Below, in pieces: positions 8,742-20,980 of a stretch of 64,000 bases of DNA. Source of the DNA: Silvania hatchlandensis (lineage in GTDB: Bacteria > Pseudomonadota > Gammaproteobacteria > Enterobacterales > Enterobacteriaceae); contig NZ_JAMGZK010000036.1 in assembly GCF_025564065.1 (NCBI RefSeq), positions 1 to 64,000 of the forward strand, written 5' to 3'. The stretch's first letter is position 1. The number at the start of each line of letters is the position of its first letter. The notes below the pieces were generated by a model. That model saw only the letters and a program-made list of their open reading frames with translations. It did no database searches and was not told where the DNA came from. The translations under genes and the position numbers were made by a program.

Positions 8742-8848
8742 TGAATGACGGGTGGTCGCCTGATATATATACACTCAAGCAACAATGGTTTTACCAATTG
8801 CCCTGAACAGGGCAGACACCTAATACTGTAGTTTAAGGGAGGCATCAC

Positions 8849-9232
8849 ATGATTACTGGTATCCAGATTACTAAAGCTGCAAATGACGACCTGCTGAACT
8901 CTTTCTGGCTGCTGGACAGCGAAAAAGGCGAAGCGCGTTGCGTCGTCGCGAAAGCCGGTTTTGCCGAAGATGAAATTGTACCGGTGAACAAACTGGGTGA
9001 AATCGAATATCGCGAAATCCCAATGGAAATCAAACCGGAAGTGCGTGTTGAAGGTGGTCAGCATCTGAACGTTAACGTGCTGCGCCGCGAAACGCTGGAA
9101 GATGCGGTAAAACATCCGGAAAAATATCCGCAGCTGACTATCCGTGTTTCTGGCTATGCCGTTCGCTTCAACTCACTGACGCCAGAACAGCAGCGCGACG
9201 TTATTGCGCGTACCTTTACCGCAAGCCTGTAA
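8849..9232 (+). CDS. grcA: autonomous glycyl radical cofactor
   Basis: GrcA (YfiD) is a 127-residue spare part that resembles the C-terminal glycyl-radical domain of pyruvate formate-lyase. It restores activity to PFL whose backbone has been cleaved by oxygen at its radical glycine. The C-terminal segment [15 protein letters not shown] contains the radical glycine in RVSGYAV. A good ribosome-binding site (GGGAGG) precedes the ATG. The gene is monocistronic, with two FNR sites upstream and a strong terminator downstream, and divergent from ung. Confidence 0.97.
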   Translation: MITGIQITKAANDDLLNSFWLLDSEKGEARCVVAKAGFAEDEIVPVNKLGEIEYREIPMEIKPEVRVEGGQHLNVNVLRRETLEDAVKHPEKYPQLTIRVSGYAVRFNSLTPEQQRDVIARTFTASL

Positions 9233-9246
9233 GGTTCGCTGTAAAT

Positions 9247-9279
9247 AAAAACGCCGGGTGATAAGCCCGGCGTTTTTTT
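9247..9279. terminator. bidirectional terminator between grcA and srmB
   Basis: ACGCCGGG and CCCGGCGT pair around a seven-base loop, with A-tract on one side and seven T residues on the other. It serves grcA on the plus strand and srmB, whose stop codon it touches, on the minus strand. Confidence 0.92.
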
Positions 9280-10606
9280 ATTCTTCTTTCGCAGAAGTCG
9301 CTGTCGTGCCACTCGGCTTACGGCGTTTACCAATATTCTTGGCGTCGCGGTGACGTTTCTTCACGCGCGGTTTCTCTTTGTCTTTCTGTTTCTGCTCTTC
9401 GCGCTTAGCGAGCACTTTCTTAGATGGTTTACCCGTCATTTTCTCGCTGGGTGGACGCGTTGTCGGGCGCAGTTCATCGATTACGCGCGCTTTCACTGGC
9501 TCTTCGATGTAGCGACCCACTTTCTGCAGCAGCAGATAGTCATGCGCTTCAACCAGAGAAATAGCCGTACCTTTGAGGCCAGCACGTCCGGTACGACCGA
9601 TACGGTGGAGGTAAGTATCCCCACTGCGTGGCATGTCGAAGTTAATCACATGGCTCACTTCAGGAATGTCGATACCGCGCGCCGCCACGTCAGTGGCCAC
9701 CAGGACATTCACGCGACCTTCAGTCAGACGTTTAATCCCTTCGGTGCGTTTCACCTGCGGCATGTCACCTTCAAGATAACAGTTATCGATGCCTGCAGAA
9801 CGCAGCTGAGCGGCCAGCTCATGCACACGCTCACGTTTACGAACGAAGATGATGGTACGCGTCGTATCATCTTGTTTCAGCACGTGTTTGAGCAATTCAA
9901 ACTTATGTTCATAATTATCAGCACGGTAATACCACTGATGAATTTTCTTGCGCTCACGCGTGGACGGCGTGGCAGAGACTTCTACCGGCTCTTCAAGCAG
10001 ACGTTCAGCAAAGTCCTTGATCGCATCGCCTTCAAGCGTTGCGGAGAACAGCATCGTCTGTTTACGCCAGCGCGTTTCGCCTGCGATGTGTTCAATATCC
10101 TGCGCGAAGCCCAGTTCCAGCATGCGGTCGGCTTCATCCAGAATCAGCGTTTCGACAGCACGACAGTCAAAGTTCTCTTCTTTGATGTACTGCATCAGGC
10201 GCCCAGTCGTGGCGACCACTATATCCTGGTTTTCACTGAACACTTCGGCGTGGTTCATATAGGCAACGCCACCGGTGATTGTCGCAATATCCAGATGGGT
10301 ATTGGCGGCCAGTTCACGCGCATGCTCCGCAACCTGAACGGCTAACTCACGTGTCGGTGTCAGAATCAGAATGCGCGGCGGGCCGGATTTTTTGCGTGGA
10401 AAATCAATCAGATGCTGCAAGACGGGCAGCAGGTACGCCGCCGTTTTACCGGTGCCTGTCGGCGCTGAACCGAGTACGTCGCGGCCTTCTAATGCAGGCG
10501 GAATGGCTGCCGCCTGGATGGCAGTCGGGCGTGTGAAACCTTTATTCTGGAGGGCTTCCAGCAGGCTTTCATCGAGTTCAAGTTCGGAAAAAGTCGTTAC
10601 AGTCAT
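9278..10606 (-). CDS. srmB: ATP-dependent RNA helicase SrmB
   Basis: SrmB is a DEAD-box helicase that helps assemble the large ribosomal subunit at an early step. It has 442 residues, against 444 in E. coli. Motifs in order are the Q motif region GFTRPTAIQ, Walker A APTGTGKT, PTRELA, TGG, DEAD (LILDEADRMLELGF), SAT (LFSATLEG), then the second RecA lobe with TIIFVRKRERV, ATDVAARGIDIP and HRIGRTGRAG. The C-terminal 60 residues are a highly basic tail (KKRHRDAKNIGKRRKPSG) that probably binds rRNA. It is divergent from trmN. Confidence 0.96.
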   Translation of the reverse strand: MTVTTFSELELDESLLEALQNKGFTRPTAIQAAAIPPALEGRDVLGSAPTGTGKTAAYLLPVLQHLIDFPRKKSGPPRILILTPTRELAVQVAEHARELAANTHLDIATITGGVAYMNHAEVFSENQDIVVATTGRLMQYIKEENFDCRAVETLILDEADRMLELGFAQDIEHIAGETRWRKQTMLFSATLEGDAIKDFAERLLEEPVEVSATPSTRERKKIHQWYYRADNYEHKFELLKHVLKQDDTTRTIIFVRKRERVHELAAQLRSAGIDNCYLEGDMPQVKRTEGIKRLTEGRVNVLVATDVAARGIDIPEVSHVINFDMPRSGDTYLHRIGRTGRAGLKGTAISLVEAHDYLLLQKVGRYIEEPVKARVIDELRPTTRPPSEKMTGKPSKKVLAKREEQKQKDKEKPRVKKRHRDAKNIGKRRKPSGTTATSAKEE

Positions 10607-10739
10607 GTTCTACCTCTGTGTGGGGCGCTGATTATAGACGTTATGGCTGCAATCTTCATCTGTTTGTATGGATATCCCTTTTCCACCCCTTCGGTTTCCC
10701 CTATGCTACTCCGGTTTTGAAGAAGAAGGTTGCTTTGAT

Positions 10740-11477
10740 ATGTCTCAACTCAAAGCGCAGTTGCGCCGCGATGGTTTTACCTTTAAGCAGTGCTTTGTTG
10801 CGCACGATCGCTGTGCGATGAAAGTCGGCACGGATGGCATTTTACTGGGCGCATGGGCGCCGGTTGCTGGCGCTACACGTATCCTCGATATCGGCAGCGG
10901 CAGCGGATTGTTAGCGCTGATGCTGGCCCAGCGTACCGAGCCATCCGTTACCCTCGACGCGGTTGAACTGGATCCCCAGGCGGCCGGGCAGGCGGCAGAA
11001 AACGTAGCCGAGTCGCCGTGGGCCTCGCGCATTACGCTTCATTGTGCTGATGTTCTCAGCTGGGCGCCAGAGCAAACGGCACGCTATGACTTAATTGTCA
11101 GCAATCCTCCTTATTATGAACCCGGCGTTCAGTGCGCGACGCCTGAGCGCGACCAGGCCCGCTATACGGGCTCACTCGACCATAGCGCACTGCTGACCTG
11201 TGCAGCTGAGCTCATCTCGGAAGAGGGTTTTTTCTGCGTGGTACTCCCGGAGAGTACGGGCAGCGCATTTGTGAAAAACGCACTGGAGATGGGCTGGTTT
11301 TTACGCCTGCGTACCGATATCGCCGATACCGATGGCAGACTCCCGCATCGGGTTCTGCTGGCGCTGTCGCCGAAAGAGGGAGAGTGCTTCAGCGACAGGA
11401 TGGTGATCCGCGGGCCAGATCAGCGTTATTCCGACGATTACACGGCGCTGACCCGCGAGTTTTATCTGTTTATGTGA
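10740..11477 (+). CDS. trmN: tRNA1(Val) (adenine(37)-N6)-methyltransferase
   Basis: TrmN (YfiC, TrmN6) methylates N6 of A37 next to the anticodon of tRNA1-Val. The chosen ATG ([19 protein letters not shown]) gives 245 residues, the E. coli length; an upstream in-frame ATG adds 24 residues that do not look like the family. The Rossmann-fold S-adenosylmethionine site is [15 protein letters not shown] near residue 49, and the N6-adenine catalytic motif NPPY is at residues 122-125. Its 3' end overlaps the nadB 3' end by 16 bases in convergent orientation. Confidence 0.94.
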   Translation: MSQLKAQLRRDGFTFKQCFVAHDRCAMKVGTDGILLGAWAPVAGATRILDIGSGSGLLALMLAQRTEPSVTLDAVELDPQAAGQAAENVAESPWASRITLHCADVLSWAPEQTARYDLIVSNPPYYEPGVQCATPERDQARYTGSLDHSALLTCAAELISEEGFFCVVLPESTGSAFVKNALEMGWFLRLRTDIADTDGRLPHRVLLALSPKEGECFSDRMVIRGPDQRYSDDYTALTREFYLFM

Positions 11478-13081
11478 GCCAGCGGCGAAAGCACGGAGGG
11501 CCCGGAGTGCTCAAGTTGCTCCGGGTAATCCAGCGTGTAATGCAGGCCACGGCTCTCTTTTCGCATCATGGCGCAGCGTACGATCAGCTCCGCCACCTGC
11601 ACCAGATTACGTAATTCAAGCAGATTGTTTGAGACGCGGAAATTGGCGTAATACTCGTCCATCTCCTGCTGCAGCATGGTGATACGGCGCAGGGCTCGCT
11701 CCAGGCGCTTGCTGGTGCGCACAATACCAACGTAGTCCCACATAAAGAGGCGCAGCTCGTGCCAGTTGTGCTGGATAACAACGCGCTCGTCCGGGTTTTC
11801 TACCCGACTTTCATCCCAGGCCGGCAGGCTTTCGGCATGTCGAGCGTATGGCATGCGCTTAATAATATCCTCTGCTGCCGACCAGCCGTACACCAGACAC
11901 TCCAGCAGAGAGTTGGATGCCATGCGGTTGGCACCGTGCAGGCCGGTATAACTCACTTCGCCGATAGCGTACAGACCATCAACATCGGTCCGACCATGAT
12001 CGTCCACCATCACGCCACCGCAGGTATAGTGCGCGGCAGGCACCACAGGTACCGGATCTTTGGTGAGGTCAATGCCTAAGCCCATCAGCTTCTCATAAAT
12101 GGTCGGGAAGTGCTGACGTACAAATTCTTCGGGCTTATGGCTAATATCCAGATACATGCAGTCCACGCCTAAACGCTTCATTTCATGATCAATGGCGCGG
12201 GCGACAATATCGCGCGGGGCCAGCTCGCCACGCTCATCGAAGTCCGGCATAAAGCGCGTCCCGTCAGGGCGTTTTAAGTGCGCACCTTCACCACGAAGGG
12301 CTTCGGTGAGCAGAAAATTGCGCGCCTGTGGGTGAAATAACGCGGTGGGGTGGAACTGGTTAAATTCCAGGTTGGCGACGCGACAGCCCGCGCGCCAGGC
12401 CATAGCAATGCCATCCCCGGAGGAGATATCCGGGTTGGTGGTATACTGATAAACCTTGGACGCGCCGCCGGTCGCAAGCACAACGGATTTCGCCCGGCAG
12501 GTTTCAACCGTTTCTTTATTCCGGTTCCAGACCCAGGCACCAACAACGCGACGCGTTCCCGGCAGGCCAATTTTATCGGAAATGATCAGGTCGACCGCAT
12601 TGCTGCGTTCCAGTACCTGGATATTCGGGTGACTCAACGCCTGACTGACCAGCGTGGTTTCAACTTCTTTACCGGTGGCGTCCGCCGCATGCAGGATACG
12701 GCGATGGCTGTGCCCGCCTTCCCGCGTCAGATGATAGCCCTCTTCACCGTTCGCCTGCATGTGGGTATCAAACAACACGCCCTGATCGATAAGCCACTGT
12801 ACGCACTGTCGGGCGTTACTGGCGACGAATCTGGCCGCGTGGGGATCCACGATCCCGGCTCCGGCAATCAGGGTGTCGTCCACGTGCGAGTCGATGCTGT
12901 CGGTCTCATCAAACACTGCGGCAATACCGCCCTGGGCATAGAAGGTGGAGCCTTCGCTGACAGGACCTTTGCTGAGGACAATCACTTTTTGATGTGGCGC
13001 GAGTCGCAGCGCCAGGGAGAGTCCAGCGGCGCCGCTGCCAATAATCAGTACATCACAGGTAAGTTCAGACATTGCGTTCAT
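11462..13081 (-). CDS. nadB: L-aspartate oxidase
   Basis: NadB is the FAD enzyme that oxidises L-aspartate to iminoaspartate, the first step of de novo NAD synthesis. It has 539 residues (E. coli 540). The FAD-binding dinucleotide motif [14 protein letters not shown] is at the N-terminus. The succinate dehydrogenase/fumarate reductase flavoprotein signature [10 protein letters not shown] and the C-terminal substrate region [15 protein letters not shown] are intact. The start [11 protein letters not shown] aligns with E. coli; no convincing Shine-Dalgarno sequence precedes it, and a NadR operator lies only six bases upstream. It is divergent from the rpoE operon. Confidence 0.96.
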   Translation of the reverse strand: MNAMSELTCDVLIIGSGAAGLSLALRLAPHQKVIVLSKGPVSEGSTFYAQGGIAAVFDETDSIDSHVDDTLIAGAGIVDPHAARFVASNARQCVQWLIDQGVLFDTHMQANGEEGYHLTREGGHSHRRILHAADATGKEVETTLVSQALSHPNIQVLERSNAVDLIISDKIGLPGTRRVVGAWVWNRNKETVETCRAKSVVLATGGASKVYQYTTNPDISSGDGIAMAWRAGCRVANLEFNQFHPTALFHPQARNFLLTEALRGEGAHLKRPDGTRFMPDFDERGELAPRDIVARAIDHEMKRLGVDCMYLDISHKPEEFVRQHFPTIYEKLMGLGIDLTKDPVPVVPAAHYTCGGVMVDDHGRTDVDGLYAIGEVSYTGLHGANRMASNSLLECLVYGWSAAEDIIKRMPYARHAESLPAWDESRVENPDERVVIQHNWHELRLFMWDYVGIVRTSKRLERALRRITMLQQEMDEYYANFRVSNNLLELRNLVQVAELIVRCAMMRKESRGLHYTLDYPEQLEHSGPSVLSPLAHINR

Positions 13082-13087
13082 GATGTT

Positions 13088-13105
13088 TGTTTAATTTACT
13101 AAACA
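13088..13105 (-). promoter_or_regulatory. NadR operator of nadB
   Basis: TGTTTA-ATTTAC-TAAACA is a perfect match to the 18-bp NadR box (TGTTTA-N6-TAAACA), the repressor site of NAD biosynthesis genes. It ends six bases before the nadB start codon, so bound NadR would block the beginning of the transcript or the promoter edge. Confidence 0.9.
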
Positions 13106-13350
13106 GTGTCGGGCCAGCATAGCACCCGAATGCGATGAATCGCACGTTTTATTTGCATGGGGTTGCAATGGCTAAACACGTGGGGCGACACGGGGAAGCG
13201 CAAAAAAGATGAAAATATTTTGCGAAGCAGATCGTTAGCTTCAGATTTTGTGATGAAATAAAGCCCGTCTTGCGGTACCCTTCAGGCGGAAAATGCCATT
13301 TCTTATCAGAAACTGGGTGCGTATCAGTATCAGACTTATAATGATAGAAA

Positions 13351-13506
13351 ATGAACAGTCTGCGACGTGATTAACAAAAACAAAGGCGTGACGGAACTAT
13401 TTGAAAAAAAGACCCTCAAAGCAACTGCTTGCTCACAGTGCAGTGTTTGGAGTGGCGTTTCGATAACGCGTGGATTTTAGGTTTGGGGAGACATTACCTC
13501 GGATGA
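13351..13506 (+). other. interrupted rpoE leader frame (rseD-like region)
   Basis: A reading frame from ATG at 13351 to the TGA that overlaps the rpoE start (ATGA at 13503-13506) would span exactly 51 codons. E. coli is reported to have a 51-codon leader ORF (rseD) translationally coupled to rpoE. Here the frame is broken by TAA at 13372 and TGA at 13402. The part that still reads into the ATGA overlap is open only from about 13405, with TTG (13429) and GTG (13438) as the only visible start codons. I compared with E. coli from memory only. Confidence 0.3.
13393..13420 (+). promoter_or_regulatory. sigma-E promoter of rpoE operon
   Basis: GGAACTA (13393-13399), a 16-base spacer and TCAAA (13416-13420) fit the sigma-E consensus GGAACTT-N16-TCAAA closely. 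The predicted start near 13427 gives a leader of about 76 bases. It would make the operon positively autoregulated, as in E. coli. Confidence 0.88.
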
Positions 13507-14078
13507 GCGAGCAGTTAACGGACCAGGTCCTGGTTGAACGGGTCCAGAAGGGAGAACAGAAAGCCTTTAACTTACTGGTGGTGCGCTACCAGCATAAAGT
13601 GGCGAGTCTGGTTTCCCGCTATGTACCGTCAGGGGATGTCCCTGATGTAGTACAAGAATCTTTTATTAAGGCCTATCGCGCGCTGGAATCTTTCCGGGGG
13701 GATAGTGCTTTTTACACCTGGCTTTACCGTATTGCCGTCAATACGGCCAAAAATTACCTGGTTGCTCAGGGTCGTCGTCCGCCTTCAAGCGATGTGGACG
13801 CTATCGACGCAGAGAATTTTGAAAGCGGCGGCGCGCTGAAAGAAATTTCGAACCCTGAGAACTTAATGTTGTCAGAAGAACTGAGACAAATAGTTTTTCG
13901 TACCATCGAGTCGCTTCCGGAAGATTTACGTATGGCAATTACGTTGCGGGAGCTGGATGGGCTGAGCTATGAAGAGATAGCCGCTATCATGGATTGCCCG
14001 GTCGGTACGGTTCGCTCACGTATTTTTCGTGCGCGAGAAGCTATTGATAATAAAGTTCAACCGCTAATCAGGCGTTGA
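13503..14078 (+). CDS. rpoE: RNA polymerase sigma-E factor
   Basis: RpoE is the extracytoplasmic-stress sigma factor (sigma-24), with 191 residues from MSEQLTDQVLVERVQKG, identical in length to E. coli. Region 2 carries the -10 recognition helix (YRALESFRGDSAFYTWLYRIA). Region 4 carries the -35 helix-turn-helix (LDGLSYEEIAAIMDCPVGTVRSR). An upstream in-frame ATG would add 11 residues and is not family-like. It heads rpoE-rseA-rseB-rseC; RseA holds it at the inner membrane until outer-membrane protein stress triggers proteolysis. Confidence 0.98.
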   Translation: MSEQLTDQVLVERVQKGEQKAFNLLVVRYQHKVASLVSRYVPSGDVPDVVQESFIKAYRALESFRGDSAFYTWLYRIAVNTAKNYLVAQGRRPPSSDVDAIDAENFESGGALKEISNPENLMLSEELRQIVFRTIESLPEDLRMAITLRELDGLSYEEIAAIMDCPVGTVRSRIFRAREAIDNKVQPLIRR

Positions 14079-14109
14079 CTCTAGCGGGATACTGGAAAAG
14101 GTATTAGGC

Positions 14110-14763
14110 ATGCAGAAAGAAAAACTTTCCGCTTTAATGGATGGTGAAACGCTGGACAGTGAGCTGCTCAACGAGCTCTCTCGCTCTCCTGAGATGCAAA
14201 AAACCTGGGAGAGTTATCACCTCATCCGCGATACTTTGCGCGGTGATACCGGCGACGTCCTCCATTTCGATATCTCAGCACGTGTAATGGCGGCCATTGA
14301 GAATGAACCTGTTCCTCAGGCCACTCCGCTGATTCCTGAAGCCCAACCTGCACCGCACCTGTGGCAGAAGATGCCGTTCTGGAACAAAGTGCGTCCCTGG
14401 GCGAGTCAATTGACTCAAATGGGAGTGGCTGCTTGCGTATCGCTTGCAGTTATTGTTGGCGTCCAGCAGTATAATACCCAATCTGAAGCGAACCAGCAGC
14501 CAGAAGCGCCAGTGTTTAACACGCTGCCGATGATGGGCAAAGCCAGCCCGGTAAGTCTGGGCATACCTTCTGATGCATCGTCGGCGGGAGCCGGTCAGCA
14601 GCAGCAGGTACAAGAGCAGCGCCGTCGCATCAATGCGATGTTGCAGGATTACGAATTGCAGCGTCGTCTGCATTCCGAACAGCTCCAGTTTGAGCAGGCG
14701 CAAACCCAGCAAGCTGCTGTGCAAGTGCCCGGAAACCAAACCTTAGGAACGCAATCGCAGTAA
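14110..14763 (+). CDS. rseA: anti-sigma-E factor RseA
   Basis: RseA is the inner-membrane anti-sigma factor that binds sigma-E through its cytoplasmic N-terminus. It has 217 residues (E. coli 216). The cytoplasmic domain begins MQKEKLSALMDGE. One membrane segment is seen around residues 101-119 (MGVAACVSLAVIVGVQQ). The periplasmic part contains V148-S149 in SPVSLG, exactly the DegS cleavage position known in E. coli. The C-terminal half is Gln-rich. Its stop codon overlaps the rseB start (TAATG). Confidence 0.97.
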   Translation: MQKEKLSALMDGETLDSELLNELSRSPEMQKTWESYHLIRDTLRGDTGDVLHFDISARVMAAIENEPVPQATPLIPEAQPAPHLWQKMPFWNKVRPWASQLTQMGVAACVSLAVIVGVQQYNTQSEANQQPEAPVFNTLPMMGKASPVSLGIPSDASSAGAGQQQQVQEQRRRINAMLQDYELQRRLHSEQLQFEQAQTQQAAVQVPGNQTLGTQSQ

Positions 14764-15716
14764 TGAAGCAACTTTGGTGCGCCATGTCTCTGATGGCGGG
14801 TGGCCTGTTCTTCTCTGTAAACGCCTCGGCTGATAATTCATCCGGGGCGTTGTTGCAGCAAATGAACCAGGCCAGCCAGTCACTCAACTACGAACTGGCT
14901 TTTATCAGTATCAACAAGCAAGGTGTAGAATCATTACGCTACCGCCATGCCCGACTTGATAAACAGCCGCTTGCCCAGCTCTTGCAGATGGATGGCCCGC
15001 GCCGCGAAGTGGTGCAGCGTGGCAATGAAATCAGCTATTTTGAGCCGGGGCTCGAACCCTTTACGCTAAACGGCGACTACATCGTTGATTCGCTGCCTTC
15101 GCTAATCTACACAGACTTCAAGCGTCTTGCGCCTTACTACGACTTTATCTCCGTAGGTCGCACCCGTATTGCGGACAGGCTGTGCGACGTCCTGCGCGTG
15201 GTGGCAAGAGACGGTACGCGCTATAGCTATATCGTCTGGATGGATGCAGAAACCAAGCTGCCAATGCGTGTCGATCTGCTGGATCGCGACGGTGAGACGC
15301 TGGAACAGTTCCGCGTAATCTCCTTCACCGTGGATAACCAGGTCGGCAATAGCATGCAGAATCTGGCTAAAGCCAACCTGCCGCCTTTACTCTCCGTGCC
15401 TGTGGGTGATACGGTTAATTTCAACTGGGCACCAAACTGGATCCCGCAAGGGTTTAGTGAAGTGTCCAGCAGTCGACGTCAGCTGCCCACTATTGATACA
15501 CCGGTTGAATCACGTCTCTATTCCGACGGTTTGTTCAGCTTCTCGGTCAATATTAACCGCGCCACAGCGGTGAGCGCCGATCAGATGCTGCGCACCGGGC
15601 GTCGCACGGTGAGCACTACGGTGCGCGATAACGCAGAGATCACCATCGTCGGTGAACTGCCGCCTCCGACGGCAAAACGCATCGCCGACAGTATTAAATT
15701 CAAGGCCGGACAATGA
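14763..15716 (+). CDS. rseB: sigma-E regulatory protein RseB
   Basis: RseB is the periplasmic protein that binds the RseA periplasmic domain and shields it from DegS. It senses mislocalised lipopolysaccharide or lipoproteins. It has 317 residues, with signal peptide MKQLWCAMSLMAGGLFFSVNASA and likely cleavage after ASA. The MucB/RseB fold follows: a large LolA-like N-terminal domain (SLNYELAFISINKQGVESLRYRH in part) and a small C-terminal domain that contacts RseA. It starts one base inside the rseA stop and ends overlapping rseC by four bases, so all are translationally coupled. Confidence 0.96.
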   Translation: MKQLWCAMSLMAGGLFFSVNASADNSSGALLQQMNQASQSLNYELAFISINKQGVESLRYRHARLDKQPLAQLLQMDGPRREVVQRGNEISYFEPGLEPFTLNGDYIVDSLPSLIYTDFKRLAPYYDFISVGRTRIADRLCDVLRVVARDGTRYSYIVWMDAETKLPMRVDLLDRDGETLEQFRVISFTVDNQVGNSMQNLAKANLPPLLSVPVGDTVNFNWAPNWIPQGFSEVSSSRRQLPTIDTPVESRLYSDGLFSFSVNINRATAVSADQMLRTGRRTVSTTVRDNAEITIVGELPPPTAKRIADSIKFKAGQ

Positions 15717-16189
15717 TCAAAGAATGGGCAACCGTCGTTTCATGGCAGGACGGTGTCGCGCGGGTGAGCTGTGATGTTAAAGCCTCCTGCAACAGTTGCG
15801 CCTCCCGTGCTGGTTGTGGAAGCCGGGTCCTCAATAAACTGGGTCCGCAAACCACGCACACCATCGTCGTGCCAAGCTCTCAGCCGCTGGTAGAAGGGCA
15901 GAAGGTGGAGCTAGGTATCGCAGAAGGTAGCTTGCTGGGATCAGCCATGCTGGTCTACCTCTCTCCATTGGTGGGACTCTTTACGGCAGGCGGCGTATTC
16001 CAGGTGCTGTTCGGCACCGATCTGGCCGCCATGTGCGGCGCAGCGCTGGGTGGCGTTGGCGGCTTTTTACTGGCGCGTGGCTTTTCGCATAAGCTCGCGG
16101 TGCGTGAAGCATGGCAGCCCGTTATCCTCAGCGTCGGGTTACCGCCCGATGAGCTTCGTGTCGAAATGCTCTCCTCAGAAGCCCGGTGA
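15713..16189 (+). CDS. rseC: SoxR-reducing/sigma-E operon protein RseC
   Basis: RseC is an inner-membrane protein of 158 residues implicated in reduction of SoxR and in thiamine-related phenotypes; its detailed activity is not settled. The N-terminal cytoplasmic part has a cysteine cluster (CDVKASCNSCASRAGCGS) suited to an iron-sulfur centre. Two adjacent membrane segments follow (LLGSAMLVYLSPLVGLFTAGG and the DLAAMCGAALGGVGGFLLA region). It overlaps rseB by four bases and is the last gene of the operon; a hairpin overlaps its stop codon. Confidence 0.95.
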   Translation: MIKEWATVVSWQDGVARVSCDVKASCNSCASRAGCGSRVLNKLGPQTTHTIVVPSSQPLVEGQKVELGIAEGSLLGSAMLVYLSPLVGLFTAGGVFQVLFGTDLAAMCGAALGGVGGFLLARGFSHKLAVREAWQPVILSVGLPPDELRVEMLSSEAR

Positions 16190-16207
16190 ATTAAACCGGG
16201 CTTTATT
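16180..16207 (+). terminator. rpoE operon terminator
   Basis: AGCCCGGT and ACCGGGCT pair around a seven-base loop and are followed by TTATTATATTT. The stem overlaps the rseC stop codon. The tail is imperfect, so some read-through into lepA is possible. Confidence 0.65.
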
Positions 16208-16373
16208 ATATTTACATCTCATAAAAGAAAACGCTGAATCTTCACGCTATGCTTGCGGGAAGAGCATTTCCTGGTGAAGGAGATGTAGTGTAGAATGCTG
16301 CGTTTTCGCACTGAAAAACGTCAGGCTAATAACAGCGGCCCCCAGGAATTCGTAAGGCATAATTATTAACTAT

Positions 16374-18173
<1,800 letters not shown>

Positions 18174-18189
18174 TTCTTAAGGAGTTGGC

Positions 18190-19164
18190 ATGGCGAACAT
18201 GTTTGCCCTGATCCTGGTGATTGCCACACTGGTGACGGGGCTGTTGTGGTGTCTGGATAAGTTTATTTTTGCACCAAAACGTCGCGAACGTCAGGCCGCC
18301 GCACAGGCGGCCACGGGCGACCAGTTAGATCCGAAAACCCTGAAAAAAGTCAGCCCGAAGCCGGGCTGGCTGGAAACAGGCGCTTCGGTCTTTCCGGTGC
18401 TGGCGATTGTGCTGGTGGTACGTTCGTTCATCTATGAACCTTTCCAGATCCCATCCGGTTCGATGATGCCAACGCTGCTGATCGGTGATTTTATTCTGGT
18501 AGAAAAGTTTGCCTACGGCATTAAAGATCCTATCTACCAGAAAACGCTGATCGAGACCGGTCATCCGAAGCGTGGCGACATTGTGGTGTTCAAATATCCG
18601 GACGATCCGCGTCTGGACTACATCAAACGCACCGTTGGCGTTCCGGGCGATAAGGTCACTTATAACCCGGTTTCAAAAGAGGTGACGGTTCAGCCAGGCT
18701 GCAGTTCCGGTACAGCCTGTGGCAGCGCCTTAGCGGTGACCTATTCTGGCGTTGAGCCCAGCGATTTTGTGCAGACCTTTGCGCGTCGCAACGGCGGTGA
18801 AGCGACCAGCGGGTTCTTCCAACTGCCGAAAAGCGAGAGCAAAGAGAACGGCATCCGCCTGAGCGAACGTAAAGAGACATTGGGTGATGTTACCCACCGT
18901 ATTCTGACCGTCTCGATCGCCCAGGATCAACTCGGCATGTACTATCAGCAGCAAGGCCAGCAGCTGGCGACCTGGATTGTGCCGCCTGGACACTACTTCA
19001 TGATGGGTGATAACCGCGATAACAGCGCGGACAGCCGTTACTGGGGCTTTGTGCCGGAAGCGAATCTGGTGGGTAAAGCGACCGCTATCTGGATGAGTTT
19101 TGAGAAACAGGAAGGTGAATGGCCTACCGGCGTACGTTTAAATCGTATTGGCGGCATCCATTAA
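18190..19164 (+). CDS. lepB: signal peptidase I
   Basis: LepB removes signal peptides from exported proteins on the periplasmic face of the inner membrane. It has 324 residues, as in E. coli. There are two N-terminal membrane segments (FALILVIATLVTGLLWCL and VFPVLAIVLVVRSFI) with a charged cytoplasmic loop between them. The catalytic serine is S91 in PSGSMMPT and the general-base lysine is K146 in DYIKRTVGVPGD. Box D/E elements include GDNRDNSADSRYWG. AAGGAG lies before the start codon. Confidence 0.98.
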   Translation: MANMFALILVIATLVTGLLWCLDKFIFAPKRRERQAAAQAATGDQLDPKTLKKVSPKPGWLETGASVFPVLAIVLVVRSFIYEPFQIPSGSMMPTLLIGDFILVEKFAYGIKDPIYQKTLIETGHPKRGDIVVFKYPDDPRLDYIKRTVGVPGDKVTYNPVSKEVTVQPGCSSGTACGSALAVTYSGVEPSDFVQTFARRNGGEATSGFFQLPKSESKENGIRLSERKETLGDVTHRILTVSIAQDQLGMYYQQQGQQLATWIVPPGHYFMMGDNRDNSADSRYWGFVPEANLVGKATAIWMSFEKQEGEWPTGVRLNRIGGIH

Positions 19165-19180
19165 TTCCTGAGAAATGAAT

Positions 19181-19208
19181 ACGTAGCCTCTTTTATTGGA
19201 GGCTACGT
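19181..19208 (+). terminator. lepAB terminator
   Basis: ACGTAGCCTC and GAGGCTACGT form a perfect ten-pair stem with an eight-base loop, followed by AAATTATTT, 16 bases after the lepB stop. The tail is AT-rich but not a pure T-tract. Confidence 0.65.
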
Positions 19209-19266
19209 AAATTATTTAACTGATAAATGCCTACGGACTAACGACAACCCCTGTCGTTGCGTATAG

Positions 19267-20969
<1,703 letters not shown>

Positions 20970-20980
20970 GCCACTAAAAC

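Noticed and set aside
13293-13370. Possible 25-codon leader peptide starting ATG 13293 (MPFLIRNWV...) with GGCGGA upstream
   Set aside because: The ribosome-binding site is plausible, but the frame ends 130 bases before rpoE and shows no coupling to it; I could not match it to a known peptide.
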